Program-made: the position numbers and the translations under genes
Shown: piece after piece, positions 1 through 8,929 of the stretch
How the letters are laid out: each line of letters opens with the position of its first letter
Position numbering within the stretch: position 1 is the first letter of the stretch
Notes under the pieces: generated by a model
Told to the model about the DNA's origin: nothing
Database searches by the model: none
The model's input: only the letters and a program-made list of their open reading frames with translations
Source: Allgaiera indica
GTDB taxonomy: Bacteria; Pseudomonadota; Alphaproteobacteria; Rhodobacterales; Rhodobacteraceae
Direction of reading: 5' to 3'
DNA: 64,000 nt
Assembly: GCF_900106675.1 (NCBI RefSeq)
Contig: NZ_FNOB01000006.1
Location: forward strand, 153,967-217,966

Positions 1-605
1 TCATCGCCGGCAATGCGGTCGATGATCGAAGGCTCAAGCACGAGGAATCCGCCCGAGACCCAGCGCCCGTCGCCTTGCGGTTTTTCCAGAAAGCGATGCA
101 CCCGTGTGCCCTGAATGTCCAACGCGCCATAGCGGCCCGAGGGCTGCACCGCCGTGATCGTCGCCTCGACACCCTCTGCCCGGTGATGCGCGATCAGACC
201 GGCCAGATCGATATCGGCGACCCCGTCCCCGTAGGTCAGGCAGAAGGTGTCGTCGAGATGATCGCGTACTCGTCGCAGCCGCCCGCCAGTCTGGGTATGC
301 TCACCGGTATCGACCAGTGTGACTTTCCACGGCTCCGCATAGCGCTGGTGGACCTGCATCGAATTCTCGGACAGATCGAAGGTCACATCGGACATGTGCA
401 GGAAGTAGTTGGCGAAATACTCCTTGATCATGTAGCCCTTGTAGCCACAGCAGATCACGAAGTCGGTGATGCCTTGGGCGCCGTAGATCTTCATGATATG
501 CCACAGGATCGGCCGCCCGCCGATTTCGATCATCGGCTTCGGGCGCAGGTGCGATTCCTCGCTGATCCGCGTCCCCAACCCACCTGCCAGAATAACGGCT
601 TTCAC
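1..605 (-). CDS. rfbF: Glucose-1-phosphate cytidylyltransferase, 3' end outside window
   Basis: Makes CDP-glucose from CTP and glucose-1-phosphate, the first step towards CDP-linked dideoxy or branched sugars of surface polysaccharide. Translating the minus strand from a GTG at 605 gives [18 protein letters not shown], the nucleotidyltransferase signature, followed by [19 protein letters not shown] and, further on, [10 protein letters not shown] with the metal-binding Asp. About 201 residues lie in the window and the C-terminus is cut off by the edge. GGAGACC sits just upstream of the GTG and supports this start, which is why an ATG search misses it. The neighbouring glycosyltransferase points the other way. 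The family identity is clear; the CDP-glucose specificity is inferred from overall resemblance to RfbF. Confidence 0.88.
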   Translation of the reverse strand, partial: MKAVILAGGLGTRISEESHLRPKPMIEIGGRPILWHIMKIYGAQGITDFVICCGYKGYMIKEYFANYFLHMSDVTFDLSENSMQVHQRYAEPWKVTLVDTGEHTQTGGRLRRVRDHLDDTFCLTYGDGVADIDLAGLIAHHRAEGVEATITAVQPSGRYGALDIQGTRVHRFLEKPQGDGRWVSGGFLVLEPSIIDRIAGD

Positions 606-966
606 GTCACGGTCTCCCTTGTTGGGCAAACAGGTATCGCTTTTGGAGTCTGGATTCTACCTCTATTGAGGCGCATCCGGGGTTCTCCGCCTCCATGCGA
701 TGGCGCGTGCGAGGCCGTGGTGTGCCGGCGCGGGCAAGGGGAAGCAGAGAGCTTGATCCCGCACCCGTTTTGGGCAAGTTTCCGGGTGGCTCTCGTTCGG
801 CTTTGCCGGGGCATGGGCGGGTTCGGCCGATCGCGCCCCTCTCGCGTGCGAGAACGGCTCTGCGGCGTCTCCACAGAGCCCCGTGCGCAGAACAAAGAGA
901 GCTTCGCGCACCCCGCGGCGGAGGTCGAAGGTTGCGCGCCGCGCAGGATAGTGAGAAGCAACCGCT
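606..966. other. Divergent intergenic region, no gene seen
   Basis: This 361-bp gap separates the leftward cytidylyltransferase from the rightward glycosyltransferase, so promoters for both should lie here. Several open frames exist on both strands, but they are arginine- and proline-rich GC artefacts without recognisable domains. An inverted repeat GGCTCTG (856-862) / CAGAGCC (874-880) could form a hairpin, but has no T-run. I could not pick a convincing promoter by eye. Confidence 0.5.
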
Positions 967-1875
967 ATGAACGATGCAACGTCCGGAGAAGTAGAAGTGG
1001 GCGATGGCCCCGACATCGGGTATGCCGTGCCTGTTCATAACGGCGCGAAGTATCTTGAGGAGGCGCTGTCGTCGCTGGCAGCGCAAACCGTTCAGCCGCG
1101 CAAGGTCTATATCTTCGAGAATCACTCGACGGACGCCACTGTCGAGATCGCCCGGAAATTCGTCGAAAAGTACCCCCACTTCGAACTCCGCCCGGCGCCG
1201 ACATTTCTTTCCGCCGCCGAGAATTTCAACAGAGCGTACGACTGCTTGGTCGATCGGCATGAGTTCTTCGGTCTGCTTGCCCATGACGACGTATTGTCCC
1301 CAAACTACATTGAGGCGCTCACACACCGCCTGACCGCGAACCCGAAATCGCTCATGGCGGTCGGTGACGTCGTGAACCTGGCAAACCCCGAGGCCGGCCC
1401 GATATGGTTCGACCTCCGCATCCTAGATGCCGGCAGCTATGTCGACCCGAAGCGCGGCTACAAGAGGATCGAGTTTCCGGCGTCCTGGTACTACGGGATC
1501 TACCATGGCAAGGCCGCGCGGAATCTGATGGTGCAGTCAGAGGCCCAGTTTCCTTCCCTCTGGGGCGGTGATCGCCTGCAGGTGCTGCACTTCCTACTGC
1601 GCGGCCAGTTGGAGTATGCACCGGGAACTCAGTTCATGTGGCGTCCGGGTTCCGACTCCTTTCGGGTATTTGCTGAAAAACGGGCGATCGACATGTTGCG
1701 CAGACGATGGGAATACCACTCGATCATGTGGTCGCAAAGGCACTACCTGCACCCGAAAGGTATCTGGCAGAAGCTTGCCTTGTGGCAACTCTGCTTTCAC
1801 ACGTCTGCCCGCGACACCTATCGACTGGAGCCGCTCCTACTGGGCAAATACCGGAAATATCACGAAATAACATAG
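967..1875 (+). CDS. Family 2 glycosyltransferase
   Basis: A 302-residue cytoplasmic GT-A fold transferase that probably adds a sugar to a lipid-linked surface glycan. The N-terminus has the family 2 nucleotide-binding strand (YAVPVHNGAKYLEEALSSL, about residues 18-36), then ENHSTDAT at about 50 and the DxD-like metal motif LAHDDVLSPNYIEAL at about 102-116. The C-terminal third is basic and aromatic, which fits loose membrane association, but no transmembrane helix is evident. Donor and acceptor cannot be told from sequence. The adjacent rfbF-like gene suggests a CDP-sugar-containing polysaccharide locus running off the left edge. A compact hairpin at 1905-1921 follows the stop. Confidence 0.8.
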   Translation: MNDATSGEVEVGDGPDIGYAVPVHNGAKYLEEALSSLAAQTVQPRKVYIFENHSTDATVEIARKFVEKYPHFELRPAPTFLSAAENFNRAYDCLVDRHEFFGLLAHDDVLSPNYIEALTHRLTANPKSLMAVGDVVNLANPEAGPIWFDLRILDAGSYVDPKRGYKRIEFPASWYYGIYHGKAARNLMVQSEAQFPSLWGGDRLQVLHFLLRGQLEYAPGTQFMWRPGSDSFRVFAEKRAIDMLRRRWEYHSIMWSQRHYLHPKGIWQKLALWQLCFHTSARDTYRLEPLLLGKYRKYHEIT

Positions 1876-1904
1876 CTCCGTCGCACAGATTCAAGGTTTC
1901 GAAC

Positions 1905-1921
1905 GCCCCGATGTTCGGGGC
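1905..1921 (+). terminator. Hairpin after glycosyltransferase gene
   Basis: Perfect inverted repeat GCCCCGA / TCGGGGC with a 3-nt loop, 30 bp past the glycosyltransferase stop. No T-run follows, so it may be a weak or Rho-assisted terminator. The 200 bp between it and the IS66 element hold no gene I can recognise. Confidence 0.4.
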
Positions 1922-2154
1922 GAAGATAACCGAGATCGTCTGACTTTACCTCGACCCGCTGAACCGCTCGGTCGTGCTGTGCGTGGCTGCGCTCGATCGG
2001 CCCGTCTTCGGCGTGCATGCCGAGCCATGGTCATGTTGGTCGCCGGGCGCCCGCACAGATGCGACGCCACAGCAGACGGTGGCCCCGTCGACATACCCTG
2101 CAACAAAAGGGGTGAACTTCTTCTGTATCCGTCCGGCGTGACCGCCGTTGACGT

Positions 2155-3684
2155 TCAACTTGGCTGCCAGTTCCAAGGTGCGAGTTCGTCGATGCGGTTG
2201 ATCTTGTGATCGGCGATGTGGGTCAGCACCCAGGTCAGCCAGGCTTCCGGCTCGACGCCGTTCATGCGTGCGGTTTCGATAAGGGAATAGGCGATTGCGG
2301 CAGCCTTTCCGCCGCCTTCGGAGCCCATGAAGAGATAATTCTTCCTTCCGAGAGTCAGCGGTCTGATTGATCGCTCACAGATGTTGTTGTCCAGCTCGAG
2401 CTGGCCGTCTTCGAGATAGGCCCGCGCCTTGGGCATGCGGCCGAGGGCGTAGCGAATGGCCTCGGCCAGGCTGGTTTTCCCCGATATTTTCGGCAGCTGC
2501 TGCTTCAGCCAGGCCTCCAGCTCGTCGAAGATGGGCTTGGCCCTGGTCTGTCGCAGGGCGACGCGTTCGTCGGGCGGCCCGTAACGCGCGTCCTTTTCGA
2601 CGGCATAGAGCCTGGCGATCCGTTCGATGGTTTCCTTGGCGATCGTGGAGCCGTCGCGTTCGAAGACATCCACAAACTTGCGCCGCACATGCACCATGCA
2701 GGCTTGTTCCGTGGCCAGCCCTTCACCGAACAGCCCGTTGAAGCCGGTGAACCCGTCGGCATGCACGATGCCCGTGTAGCCCTTGAGATGGGCGGCGGGA
2801 TGTTCGCCCTTGCGATCCACGCTGAACCGATACCAGGCGCAGGGCGGGGCCTGGCCGCACCATGGCCGCTCATCTCGGACATAGCTCCACATCCGCGCGG
2901 TCCGGGTTCTGCCGGTCTTGCCTCCGATCTGCATCTTGACCGGGGTGTCGTCGGCAAAGAGCGTTGGACCGGCACGCGCCAGCTTGCCGATATGGTCGGC
3001 CAGAGGTTCCAGGAGTGCCGTCGATCGCCCGACCCAATCGGTCAGCGTCGAGCGGTGCAGATCGACCTTCTCGCGGGCGTAGATCCCGGACTGGCGGTAC
3101 AAGGGAAGATGGTCGCAATATTTTCCGACCAGCACATGGGCCAGCAGGCCGGGGCCGGCACGCCCGCGGGTGATGGGGCGGCTCGGCAGCGGCGCTTGCG
3201 CGAAGGCCTCGCAGCAGGAGCAGGCCATGCGCGGGCGGATGATTTCGCGGACCACGAACCGCCCCGGGATGTAGTCCAGTTCCTGCGTCACATCCTCGCC
3301 AAGGGTCCGCAAGGTCCCGCCACAGTCGGAGCAGGTCTCGCCCGGAGACAGAACCTCGGAGTGCCGCTCCAGGTGGTCGGGCAAAGGGGCACGGCTATGT
3401 TTCCGTTTGCCGGGTTTGTCTTCATCGACCTGATCGTTACCGGCACCAGTCTCGCCCTGCTGGTCGGCAGCGGCTGCGGCGATCTCGGTCTCCTCCTGAA
3501 GATCCAAATGCAGCTGGTCCGCACTTTCGGATTTCGAGCCGAACCGCGCCTTGCGATGACCCGCCAGCTGATGTTCCAGCTTCTCGATCTTCAGCGCCTG
3601 GGACCTGGCCAGATCGCGCAATTGTTCCGCCACCGCACGCAGTTCGTCGGGGTCGGATGGCAGGGTTCCGGGCGTCTCCAGCAT
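2155..3684 (-). CDS. tnpC: IS66 family transposase TnpC
   Basis: The catalytic transposase of the element, 509 residues, usual length for the family. The N-terminus has the leucine-zipper-like segment and the IS66 motif ARFGSKSES, followed by an acidic linker. A zinc-binding segment (CSDCGGTL ... CSCCEAFAQ) lies at about residues 120-165. The DDE core follows, with FADDTPVKM at about 243, [12 protein letters not shown] at about 309, and the C-terminal [23 protein letters not shown]. It cuts and joins the IS ends together with TnpA and TnpB. The frame is intact. Confidence 0.95.
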   Translation of the reverse strand: MLETPGTLPSDPDELRAVAEQLRDLARSQALKIEKLEHQLAGHRKARFGSKSESADQLHLDLQEETEIAAAAADQQGETGAGNDQVDEDKPGKRKHSRAPLPDHLERHSEVLSPGETCSDCGGTLRTLGEDVTQELDYIPGRFVVREIIRPRMACSCCEAFAQAPLPSRPITRGRAGPGLLAHVLVGKYCDHLPLYRQSGIYAREKVDLHRSTLTDWVGRSTALLEPLADHIGKLARAGPTLFADDTPVKMQIGGKTGRTRTARMWSYVRDERPWCGQAPPCAWYRFSVDRKGEHPAAHLKGYTGIVHADGFTGFNGLFGEGLATEQACMVHVRRKFVDVFERDGSTIAKETIERIARLYAVEKDARYGPPDERVALRQTRAKPIFDELEAWLKQQLPKISGKTSLAEAIRYALGRMPKARAYLEDGQLELDNNICERSIRPLTLGRKNYLFMGSEGGGKAAAIAYSLIETARMNGVEPEAWLTWVLTHIADHKINRIDELAPWNWQPS

Positions 3685-3722
3685 GGCTGGATTTATACCG
3701 CCGGGCCGCGCACAAGGGAAGC

Positions 3723-4094
3723 TTATGATGCTGGAGTCTCTGACAAATCTCCGGTCGTGAGAGGGCGCCAGGGCTTCTGCGGCATGCGCCAGTCAATGCC
3801 TTCCAGAAGCATTGCCAGCATCGATGGACTGAGGCTGACTTTGCCGTCCTTCGCAGCCGGCCAGACAAACCGGCCCCTCTCCAATCGCTTGCTGAATAGG
3901 CAGGCTCCCTGCGCATCCCACCAGATGATTTTCAAAAGATCACCCCGGCGCCCGCGGAACACGAACAGGTGGCCTGAATACGGGTCTTCCTCGAGCGTCT
4001 TCTCGGTCTGTGCGGCCAGCGTGTTGAACCCGCGCCGCATGTCCGTCACCCCGGCCGCCAGCCAGATCCGCGTGTTGCTCGGCACCGGGATCAC
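3723..4094 (-). CDS. tnpB: IS66 accessory protein TnpB (Orf2)
   Basis: A 123-residue member of the IS66 Orf2 family, recognised by [19 protein letters not shown] near the N-terminus, [19 protein letters not shown] in the middle and the C-terminal [11 protein letters not shown] motif. It is needed for transposition of IS66-type elements, but its biochemical role is not settled. The ATG overlaps the tnpA stop by 4 bp (ATGA), so the two are translationally coupled. Confidence 0.93.
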   Translation of the reverse strand: MIPVPSNTRIWLAAGVTDMRRGFNTLAAQTEKTLEEDPYSGHLFVFRGRRGDLLKIIWWDAQGACLFSKRLERGRFVWPAAKDGKVSLSPSMLAMLLEGIDWRMPQKPWRPLTTGDLSETPAS

Positions 4095-4516
4095 GTCATC
4101 AAACCCTGGACCAGCCCCAGCACCGACGAGAGCTGCGTCGGCCGCTCCACCACCACCCGCCGCCCATCCGACAGCGTGATGTCGACCCGCTGCGCGAGAA
4201 CGGGATCCCCCGTCGGCCCGTGCGCCTCAAAGTCAGATCCTGAACCAGGTTCGGCGGCCACGCCGGTGATCTCGACCGGCAGAAAGAGAGTCTCATCCTC
4301 AAGGTCACCAGACGCGTCGACCTCGGCCGGCGCGAAACGCGGATCCCGCAGCCACGTGAAAATCAGGTTAGAGTTCATCGCATACCGCCGCGCAACCTGC
4401 GCCACCGATACGCCGGGCGCCCGTGCCTGCCGGCAGATCGAGCGCTTCTCCTCGTCAGACCAGAACCGCTTCCTCTGCCCTTTCTTGCCCGCCATCGTGT
4501 GCCTCAAGATGTCCAT
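4091..4516 (-). CDS. tnpA: IS66 accessory protein TnpA (Orf1), HTH
   Basis: A 141-residue Orf1 of the IS66 family with an N-terminal helix-turn-helix of the transposase_8 type ([19 protein letters not shown] ... [20 protein letters not shown], about residues 17-57). It probably binds the element ends. The C-terminal half is acidic and ends in a strand-rich segment ([17 protein letters not shown]). It is the first gene of the minus-strand IS operon and overlaps tnpB. Confidence 0.92.
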   Translation of the reverse strand: MDILRHTMAGKKGQRKRFWSDEEKRSICRQARAPGVSVAQVARRYAMNSNLIFTWLRDPRFAPAEVDASGDLEDETLFLPVEITGVAAEPGSGSDFEAHGPTGDPVLAQRVDITLSDGRRVVVERPTQLSSVLGLVQGLMT

Positions 4517-4648
4517 TATCGATCATGGACATTATCGGCGGCCAGCTCCCAACGTCAGTGCGGCGACAACGGACGGATACCTTCTTCTGTGGAAAGTTCC
4601 TTCTTCCCCGCGTCGCTCCTTCAAGCACGTCCAAGACAGCAAAGTTGA

Positions 4649-4694
4649 GATTTTCACAAGAAAGGCTTTTCGATTTTCACCAGTGGTGGATAAT
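4649..4694 (+). promoter_or_regulatory. Putative promoter with repeated operator-like motif
   Basis: An AT-rich island upstream of the HTH gene at 4730. GATTTTCAC occurs twice in direct orientation (4649-4657 and 4672-4680, about two helical turns apart). The second copy runs into the inverted repeat CACCA-G-TGGTG. A -10-like GATAAT lies at 4689-4694, and CTTTTC about 17 bp upstream is only a weak -35. The arrangement suggests an autoregulated promoter. Confidence 0.4.
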
Positions 4695-4729
4695 TTTCCT
4701 GTCGGACATCTTTTACAGGAGAGACCGAC

Positions 4730-5023
4730 ATGACGAAACATGCCGACCTGATCAACAAGGACACGCTCGCAAAGATGCGGGCAACGTTCGCCGACTTGCC
4801 CCCGAAACTCAAGATCCAGTTCACGCGTCGCGAGGCTATTGCCGAGATGGCCGACGATATCCGGCGCGCACGCGATGAACTGGGCTATTCGCTGGAAGAC
4901 ATAGCCCGGATGCTGGCCGAGCATGGACATCCAATCAAGCCCGCGACGCTGCGCGGCCACGGGAGGCATTGGCTCGCCGTCGCGAAGCAGACGGGCGACG
5001 ATAGTGTGATTAGGCAGCCTTAG
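4730..5023 (+). CDS. Small HTH protein, probably mobilization-associated
   Basis: A 97-residue protein with two parts: a basic N-terminus (LPPKLKIQFTRREAIAEMADDI) and a predicted helix-turn-helix (ELGYSLEDIARMLAEHGHPIKPATLRGHWL-like, about residues 50-80). Similar short HTH proteins sit beside conjugation or mobilization genes on alphaproteobacterial plasmids, but I cannot name the family with certainty. An AGGAGAG Shine-Dalgarno lies 7 bp before the ATG. Its 3' end overlaps, on the other strand, the fragment of a conjugative coupling ATPase, which supports a mobilization background. The last residues (TGDDSVIRQP) may be out-of-family sequence created by that junction. Confidence 0.55.
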   Translation: MTKHADLINKDTLAKMRATFADLPPKLKIQFTRREAIAEMADDIRRARDELGYSLEDIARMLAEHGHPIKPATLRGHGRHWLAVAKQTGDDSVIRQP

Positions 5024-5353
5024 GAGGGTTGCTGCTGAGACCTCGGGGCCGAGCCATTCGGCCAGCAGGGCAGCGTCCTTCGGGCCGACGCGGAAGACTG
5101 CGAGGTTGCCAGTATTCCCGAGGATCGCATGCGCGACGTCTCCAGCGCGACCGTCGATCTACGCGACGGACTGGTTGGCGAGCACGATCGAAAGGCCATA
5201 TTTCCGAACTTCCGCGAGGGCCTCGGCCAGGACGCTGACGGCCCCGTAAGTCTGGAACTCGTCCAGGATCACCCGCGTTATTCGACGCTCGTTAAGGGGC
5301 AAACGGGCTCTTTCCATACCTGCGCCAGCCTTCGATGCCGTCGAGCAAACCGG
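4985..5353 (-). pseudogene. Remnant of conjugative coupling ATPase (TraG/HerA-like)
   Basis: Reading the minus strand from about 5310 gives RITRVILDEFQTYGAVSVL and then EVRKYGLSIVLANQSVA, a Walker B segment plus the following strand of VirD4/TraG/HerA-type coupling ATPases. The frame then meets TAG at 5159-5161, where a CAG would be expected. It carries on in frame with AHAILGNTGNLAVFRVGPKD and EWLGPEVSAATLLRLPNHTI. The N-terminal Walker A half and the C-terminus are missing. This is a dead fragment of a DNA-transfer gene, evidence that a conjugative plasmid or ICE once occupied the site. Confidence 0.75.
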
Positions 5354-5392
5354 CGCGCACGCGCGGCCTCTGCGCCCACAAATGACCAACAC

Positions 5393-5687
5393 GGTTGCCC
5401 TAGACCCCCTCTACTTGCCCTACCGCGGGGCCCCCAACTTCGCTCTGAACCGCGCCCTTGTCGGGTTGTGCGAGGCGCGGATCGAGGTCGACCTGACGAT
5501 AGACATCGCCTCCTTCGAATTGGACGCCTCTCACATCCGGGCACTCACCGGTGCCCAACAGCAGCTCGTCGCTGGGGCCTACGCTGGGGAGCCAGGAAAC
5601 CGGGTGCGGGCGAAGGTTTCCCGCACGGGCGCAGAAGCCCGGCCGTGTGGACATCGCGGCCGGGCTCCATTTGTGGTACCTATGTCG
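5393..5687. other. Unassigned remnant between coupling ATPase and hsdM fragments
   Basis: No complete gene. The minus strand has an 84-codon open frame (5400-5654) with segments such as LLGTGECPDVRGVQFEGGD, which could be a further scrap of the conjugation gene upstream of the coupling-ATPase fragment. I could not match it to a domain. The segment ends where the hsdM frame loses family resemblance, so a deletion or insertion junction lies near 5700. Confidence 0.35.
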
Positions 5688-6425
5688 TCAAGAAGCGCTG
5701 GCGCCGCCCGAGAAGTCGTGCAGGATCATGTTCATGCGGGCGAGACCAGCGGTGGTCACGTCTTTTTCCTGGCCTTCGAGGGTGATCCGTTTCCCGGCTT
5801 CGGCCGCGACCTTGAGCAGCAGCGAACCCGATCCGCATGTCGGGTCGTATGCGGTGGTTCCGGCAACGGTGTTTTTGGGTGAGATCCCGATCACCTTGGC
5901 AATGATCCGGCTGACCTCCGACGGGGTGTAGAACTGCCCCTTGCTCTTGCCGCTTTCGGTCGCGAAATGGCGCATCAGGTATTCGTAGGCATCGCCTAGA
6001 ATATCGTCATGGTCCGCGCGGTTCTTCGCGAAATTCAGATCTGGGCTTGAGAAGATGGCAATCAGACGACCAAGCCGGTCAACACGGTCATTACCTTCGC
6101 CAAGCTTGTTCGGATCGTTGAAGTCAGGGAAATCCGTTCGCGCCAGCATCTCATTGGCATCAACAAGCGGCTGAATGACCTGCGTATTGATCAGATCGCC
6201 AATATTCGGGTTTCCCGTAAGGGCGGCCATATCGTTGAAGCTCGCGCCTTTCGGAATGACAATTGGCGGCTCGAGATCATCACTGTCCCCATATTTGTCG
6301 GACACGTATTTAATGAACAGCATGAAAAGGACGTAGTCTTTGTATTGACTGGCATCCATTCCTCCACGCAGCTCGTCACACGATGCCCAGAGCGAGGAAT
6401 AGAGATCTGATTTCTTCACTGCCAT
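5688..6425 (-). pseudogene. hsdM: Truncated type I restriction methylase HsdM
   Basis: The N-terminal 240 or so residues of a type I N6-adenine methyltransferase. The helical HsdM_N domain (LYSSLWASCDELRGGMDAS ... FMLFIKYVSDKYGD), the SKGQFYTPSEVSRIIAKVI segment and SAM motif I (YDPTCGSGSLLLK, about residues 196-208) are all present. The frame then leaves the family after LARMNMILHDF and stops within 7 codons. The NPPF catalytic motif and the rest of the usual 500-plus residues are absent, as are hsdS and hsdR. It cannot methylate DNA as it stands. The true start ATG at 6425 is kept. Confidence 0.88.
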
Positions 6426-6580
6426 TGTGTCTTTTTAGCCCGATGTCGTCGAAGAAGACCATTAAGGGCTCTTCGGAATGATTGTGATTTTCCGCGCCAG
6501 AATAGCGATCGAGAGCGCTGCCTTCCAGAGCCAACTGCCATGAAGTGCCAGTGGCTTACGTTGCGAGAACGCTGTGGCAG

Positions 6581-6979
6581 CTACGAGTGTTCGCGGTCGA
6601 GCTCGAAGGCTACACCTTGGTTTAACCACTCCACAGGGAACGGCTCCAGCACCCGCGCCAGTGTCAACTCGGGCCCCTGCCTTCCGTCCAGGATCGCATC
6701 AACGATGTCTGGAGCCAGCAGTGTCAGGCGCAGGACGCGTGCCATGTAGGTGAAGGCAATGCCCTCGCGCTCGGCCAGTTCGGAAATAGACGCGAACTCG
6801 CCCGATTCCAGCATGCGCTTCCAGCGGAAGGCGCGGGCGAGCGCCTTGATGAGGGTGTTGTCGGTTCGGCGCTGAACCGGCGCGCCGTCGGGAAGCTGCA
6901 CCTCCTTGCGACCGCCGCGCTTCACAACGCAGAACGGGACGTGGATCGTGACGAAGTCGGGGGTGGCGGTCGGTTTCAT
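6581..6979 (-). CDS. HTH protein downstream of the serine recombinase
   Basis: A 132-residue basic protein with a central helix-turn-helix-like stretch (GEFASISELAEREGIAFTYMARVLRLTLLAPDIVDAIL, about residues 58-95) that resembles the ParB/KorB-type HTH. The N-terminus is strand-rich (VTIHVPFCVVKRGGRKEVQL). The start overlaps the recombinase stop (ATGA), so both are made together. Equivalent small HTH proteins accompany large serine recombinases in alphaproteobacterial phages and islands. A role as recombination directionality or DNA-bending factor is an inference. It is the last gene of the leftward operon. Confidence 0.6.
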   Translation of the reverse strand: MKPTATPDFVTIHVPFCVVKRGGRKEVQLPDGAPVQRRTDNTLIKALARAFRWKRMLESGEFASISELAEREGIAFTYMARVLRLTLLAPDIVDAILDGRQGPELTLARVLEPFPVEWLNQGVAFELDREHS

Positions 6980-8283
6980 GCGACTTGTTCCCTATTGCCC
7001 GCCATCATCTCACGCGCGAGCCCGTGGAGCCCGTCCACCCGCAACCGGATGTCGAGCCCCTCGGTGCCGATATCGATATGTTCCACCAGTAGGGCCACGA
7101 TGCGGGCCTGCTCGGCGGGGAAGAGTTCGTCCCACAGCGGGTCAAGCTGCTGCAGCGCGGTGCGGGCGTCGACTTCGGTGATGTCGTCGGCGTGAGCGCG
7201 TGCCGCCTTCCATGTCCCTACAACGACCTCGGGCTGGCGGAACACGGCGCGGAGTTGGTCAATGACGGCGGCTTCGATCTCACCCGCCGGAATGCGGCCG
7301 ATGGGGCAAGACCCGGCGCCATGCTTCAATACCGTCTGGCTGACGTAGTAGCGGTAGAGCTTGCCGCCCTTGCGGGTGTGGCTCGGCGAGAACGCCGCGC
7401 CATCCGGCCCGAAGATTAGCCCCTTCAGCAGCGCCGGCGTCTCGGCGCGGGTGCGCGCGGCGCGCTTGCGGGCGCTTTCCTGCAAAATGGCGTGGACGCG
7501 GTCCCACGTTTCGCGGTCGATGATGGCGTCGTGCTCGCCGGGATAGCTCTGCCCCTTGTGCACCGCCTCGCCTATGTAGGCGCGGTTGTTCAGCATCCGG
7601 TACAGGTATTTCTTGTCGATCCGGTTGCCGCGCGGGGTTCGGATGCCGCGCTTCGCGACCTCGCGCGCCAGTTCCGTGCCCGAGCCGATCTCGAGGAAGC
7701 GCGCGAAGATCCAGCGGACATGCTCGCCACGCTCATCGTCGACGACCAGCTTCCGATTCTCGACGCGGTATCCGTAGGGCGGCACGCCGCCCATCCACAT
7801 CCCCTTCTTCCGACTGGCGGCGACCTTGTCGCGGATGCGCTCGGCGGTGACCTCGCGCTCGAACTGGGCGAAGCTGAGCAGGATGTTCAGCGTCAGCCGG
7901 CCCATTGAGGTGGTGGTGTTGAAGGACTGCGTCACAGAGACGAAGGTCACGCCGTTGCGGTCGAACACCTCGACCAGCTTGGCGAAGTCCGCGAGCGACC
8001 GGCTGAGCCGGTCGATCTTATAGACCACGACGACGTCGACCAGCCCGTCCTCGATATCGGCGATGAGCCGATGCAGGCCGGGCCGGTCCAGCGTCCCGCC
8101 GGAGATGCCGCCGTCATCGTAGCGGTCGCGCACGAGCACCCAGCCTTCGGAGCGCTGGCTGGCGATATAGGCCTCGCAGGCCTCCCTCTGCGCATCAAGC
8201 GAGTTGAACTCCTGCTCCAGCCCTTCTTCCGAGGATTTCCGGGTGTAGACGGCGCAGCGGCGCTTGATCTTCACCTCCGTCAT
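6976..8283 (-). CDS. Large serine recombinase (phage integrase)
   Basis: A 435-residue site-specific recombinase that should integrate and excise the prophage. The resolvase catalytic domain begins RRCAVYTRKSSEEG with the nucleophilic Ser at about residue 15. It continues with RYDDGGISGGTLDRPGLHRL and YKIDRLSRSLADF. A recombinase domain (WIFARFLEIGSGTELAREV), a zinc-ribbon-like middle and a coiled C-terminus follow. The ATG at 8283 is chosen because the conserved N-terminus starts there and it overlaps the stop of the upstream DUF2924 gene (ATGA); the frame is open further upstream but without homology. Confidence 0.93.
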   Translation of the reverse strand: MTEVKIKRRCAVYTRKSSEEGLEQEFNSLDAQREACEAYIASQRSEGWVLVRDRYDDGGISGGTLDRPGLHRLIADIEDGLVDVVVVYKIDRLSRSLADFAKLVEVFDRNGVTFVSVTQSFNTTTSMGRLTLNILLSFAQFEREVTAERIRDKVAASRKKGMWMGGVPPYGYRVENRKLVVDDERGEHVRWIFARFLEIGSGTELAREVAKRGIRTPRGNRIDKKYLYRMLNNRAYIGEAVHKGQSYPGEHDAIIDRETWDRVHAILQESARKRAARTRAETPALLKGLIFGPDGAAFSPSHTRKGGKLYRYYVSQTVLKHGAGSCPIGRIPAGEIEAAVIDQLRAVFRQPEVVVGTWKAARAHADDITEVDARTALQQLDPLWDELFPAEQARIVALLVEHIDIGTEGLDIRLRVDGLHGLAREMMAGNREQVA

Positions 8284-8729
8284 GACCGCCTCCGCGATTT
8301 CAACCCGAAGAACACCCAGCCATTCCAGCGCGTGCCGGTGATGGCGCGCGCGATCGCCGAGAGCGACTTGTAGGGCCGCCCCTGCCATTCGAAGCCGTCC
8401 GTGGTGACGGTGACGACATGCTCGAAGCCCTGCCATTCGCGGATCAGCCGCGTACCGGCGATGGGCATGGCGTCCGCCCGGACGCGGCTCTTCTTGCGGT
8501 CGCCGCCGTCAAGTTCTTCACCCAGTCGTTCCAGGCGGTTCACCGTCTCCGGTTTCAACCCGCCATAGGCGAGTTCCTGGATGCGATAAGCCAGACGGCT
8601 TTCCAGGTAACGCCGGTTGAAGGGCGGCGGCTCGCTATCGAACAGATCGCGCCACTGGGCCTTCAGTTCCGGGGTCTTCATGGTCTTCAGCGCGGCCAGG
8701 CGCGCAGGGATGGGATCGTGGGTCGTCAT
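8280..8729 (-). CDS. DUF2924 family protein
   Basis: A 149-residue DUF2924 protein. Typical features are the N-terminal LKAQWRDLFDSEPPPFNRRYLESRLAYRIQ-type helices and the C-terminal domain ending in SAIARAITGTRWNGWVFFGL. The family is almost always found next to serine recombinases in alphaproteobacterial phages and islands. Its function is unknown; DNA binding or assistance to the recombinase is likely from context. It is coupled by ATGA overlaps to both neighbours. Confidence 0.85.
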   Translation of the reverse strand: MTTHDPIPARLAALKTMKTPELKAQWRDLFDSEPPPFNRRYLESRLAYRIQELAYGGLKPETVNRLERLGEELDGGDRKKSRVRADAMPIAGTRLIREWQGFEHVVTVTTDGFEWQGRPYKSLSAIARAITGTRWNGWVFFGLKSRRRS

Positions 8730-8929
8730 GCGGTCCTCCGTTCGGTTGGACCTGCACTACCGCTCTGGTCGAGTGAGTTGTGTAGCGGAAATTCTCCCTT
8801 CTTCGCAGAGAGTTGCCCGTTCTCCCGCATCCGCAGCCGGACCAGCCCTGCCGCCAGCAAGCGGCAAAGTTCCGCGCGGCGCTCGGCCGGGCTCAGCATG
8901 TCGGGCGGCAGGGGATTGGGGCGTTTCAT
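8726..8929 (-). CDS. Small conserved hypothetical protein
   Basis: A 67-residue protein starting MKRPNPLPPDMLSPAERRAEL and containing one helix rich in Leu and Arg (CRLLAAGLVRLRMRE). The start at 8929 overlaps the stop of the helicase gene, and its stop overlaps the DUF2924 start, so it is a true member of the operon. Short proteins with the same LSPAERRAELCRLLAAGLVRL motif commonly precede DUF2924 and recombinase genes. No function can be assigned. Confidence 0.7.
   Translation of the reverse strand: MKRPNPLPPDMLSPAERRAELCRLLAAGLVRLRMRENGQLSAKKGEFPLHNSLDQSGSAGPTERRTA

Larger units (their letters stand above)
2125..4580 (-). mobile_element. Intact IS66-family insertion sequence
   Basis: A 2456-bp element carrying tnpA, tnpB and tnpC on the minus strand. 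The outer ends are inverted copies of GTATCCGTCCG (2125-2135 and 4570-4580), and imperfect matching continues for about 30 bp with a one-base offset. The 8 bp on either side are identical, CTTCTTCT at 2117-2124 and again at 4581-4588, which matches the 8-bp target duplication known for IS66. All three ORFs are open and full length, so the element looks recent and potentially active. It landed in a stretch with no recognisable gene between the polysaccharide genes and the conjugation remnants. Confidence 0.95.

Noticed and set aside
606..966. Possible small genes between rfbF and the glycosyltransferase
   Set aside because: Open frames on both strands are Arg/Pro-rich with no conserved motif or ribosome site.
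2689..4179. Long open frames antisense to the IS66 transposase and to many other genes
   Set aside because: GC-rich codon usage leaves antisense frames open; these lack domains and the opposite strand has a clear gene.
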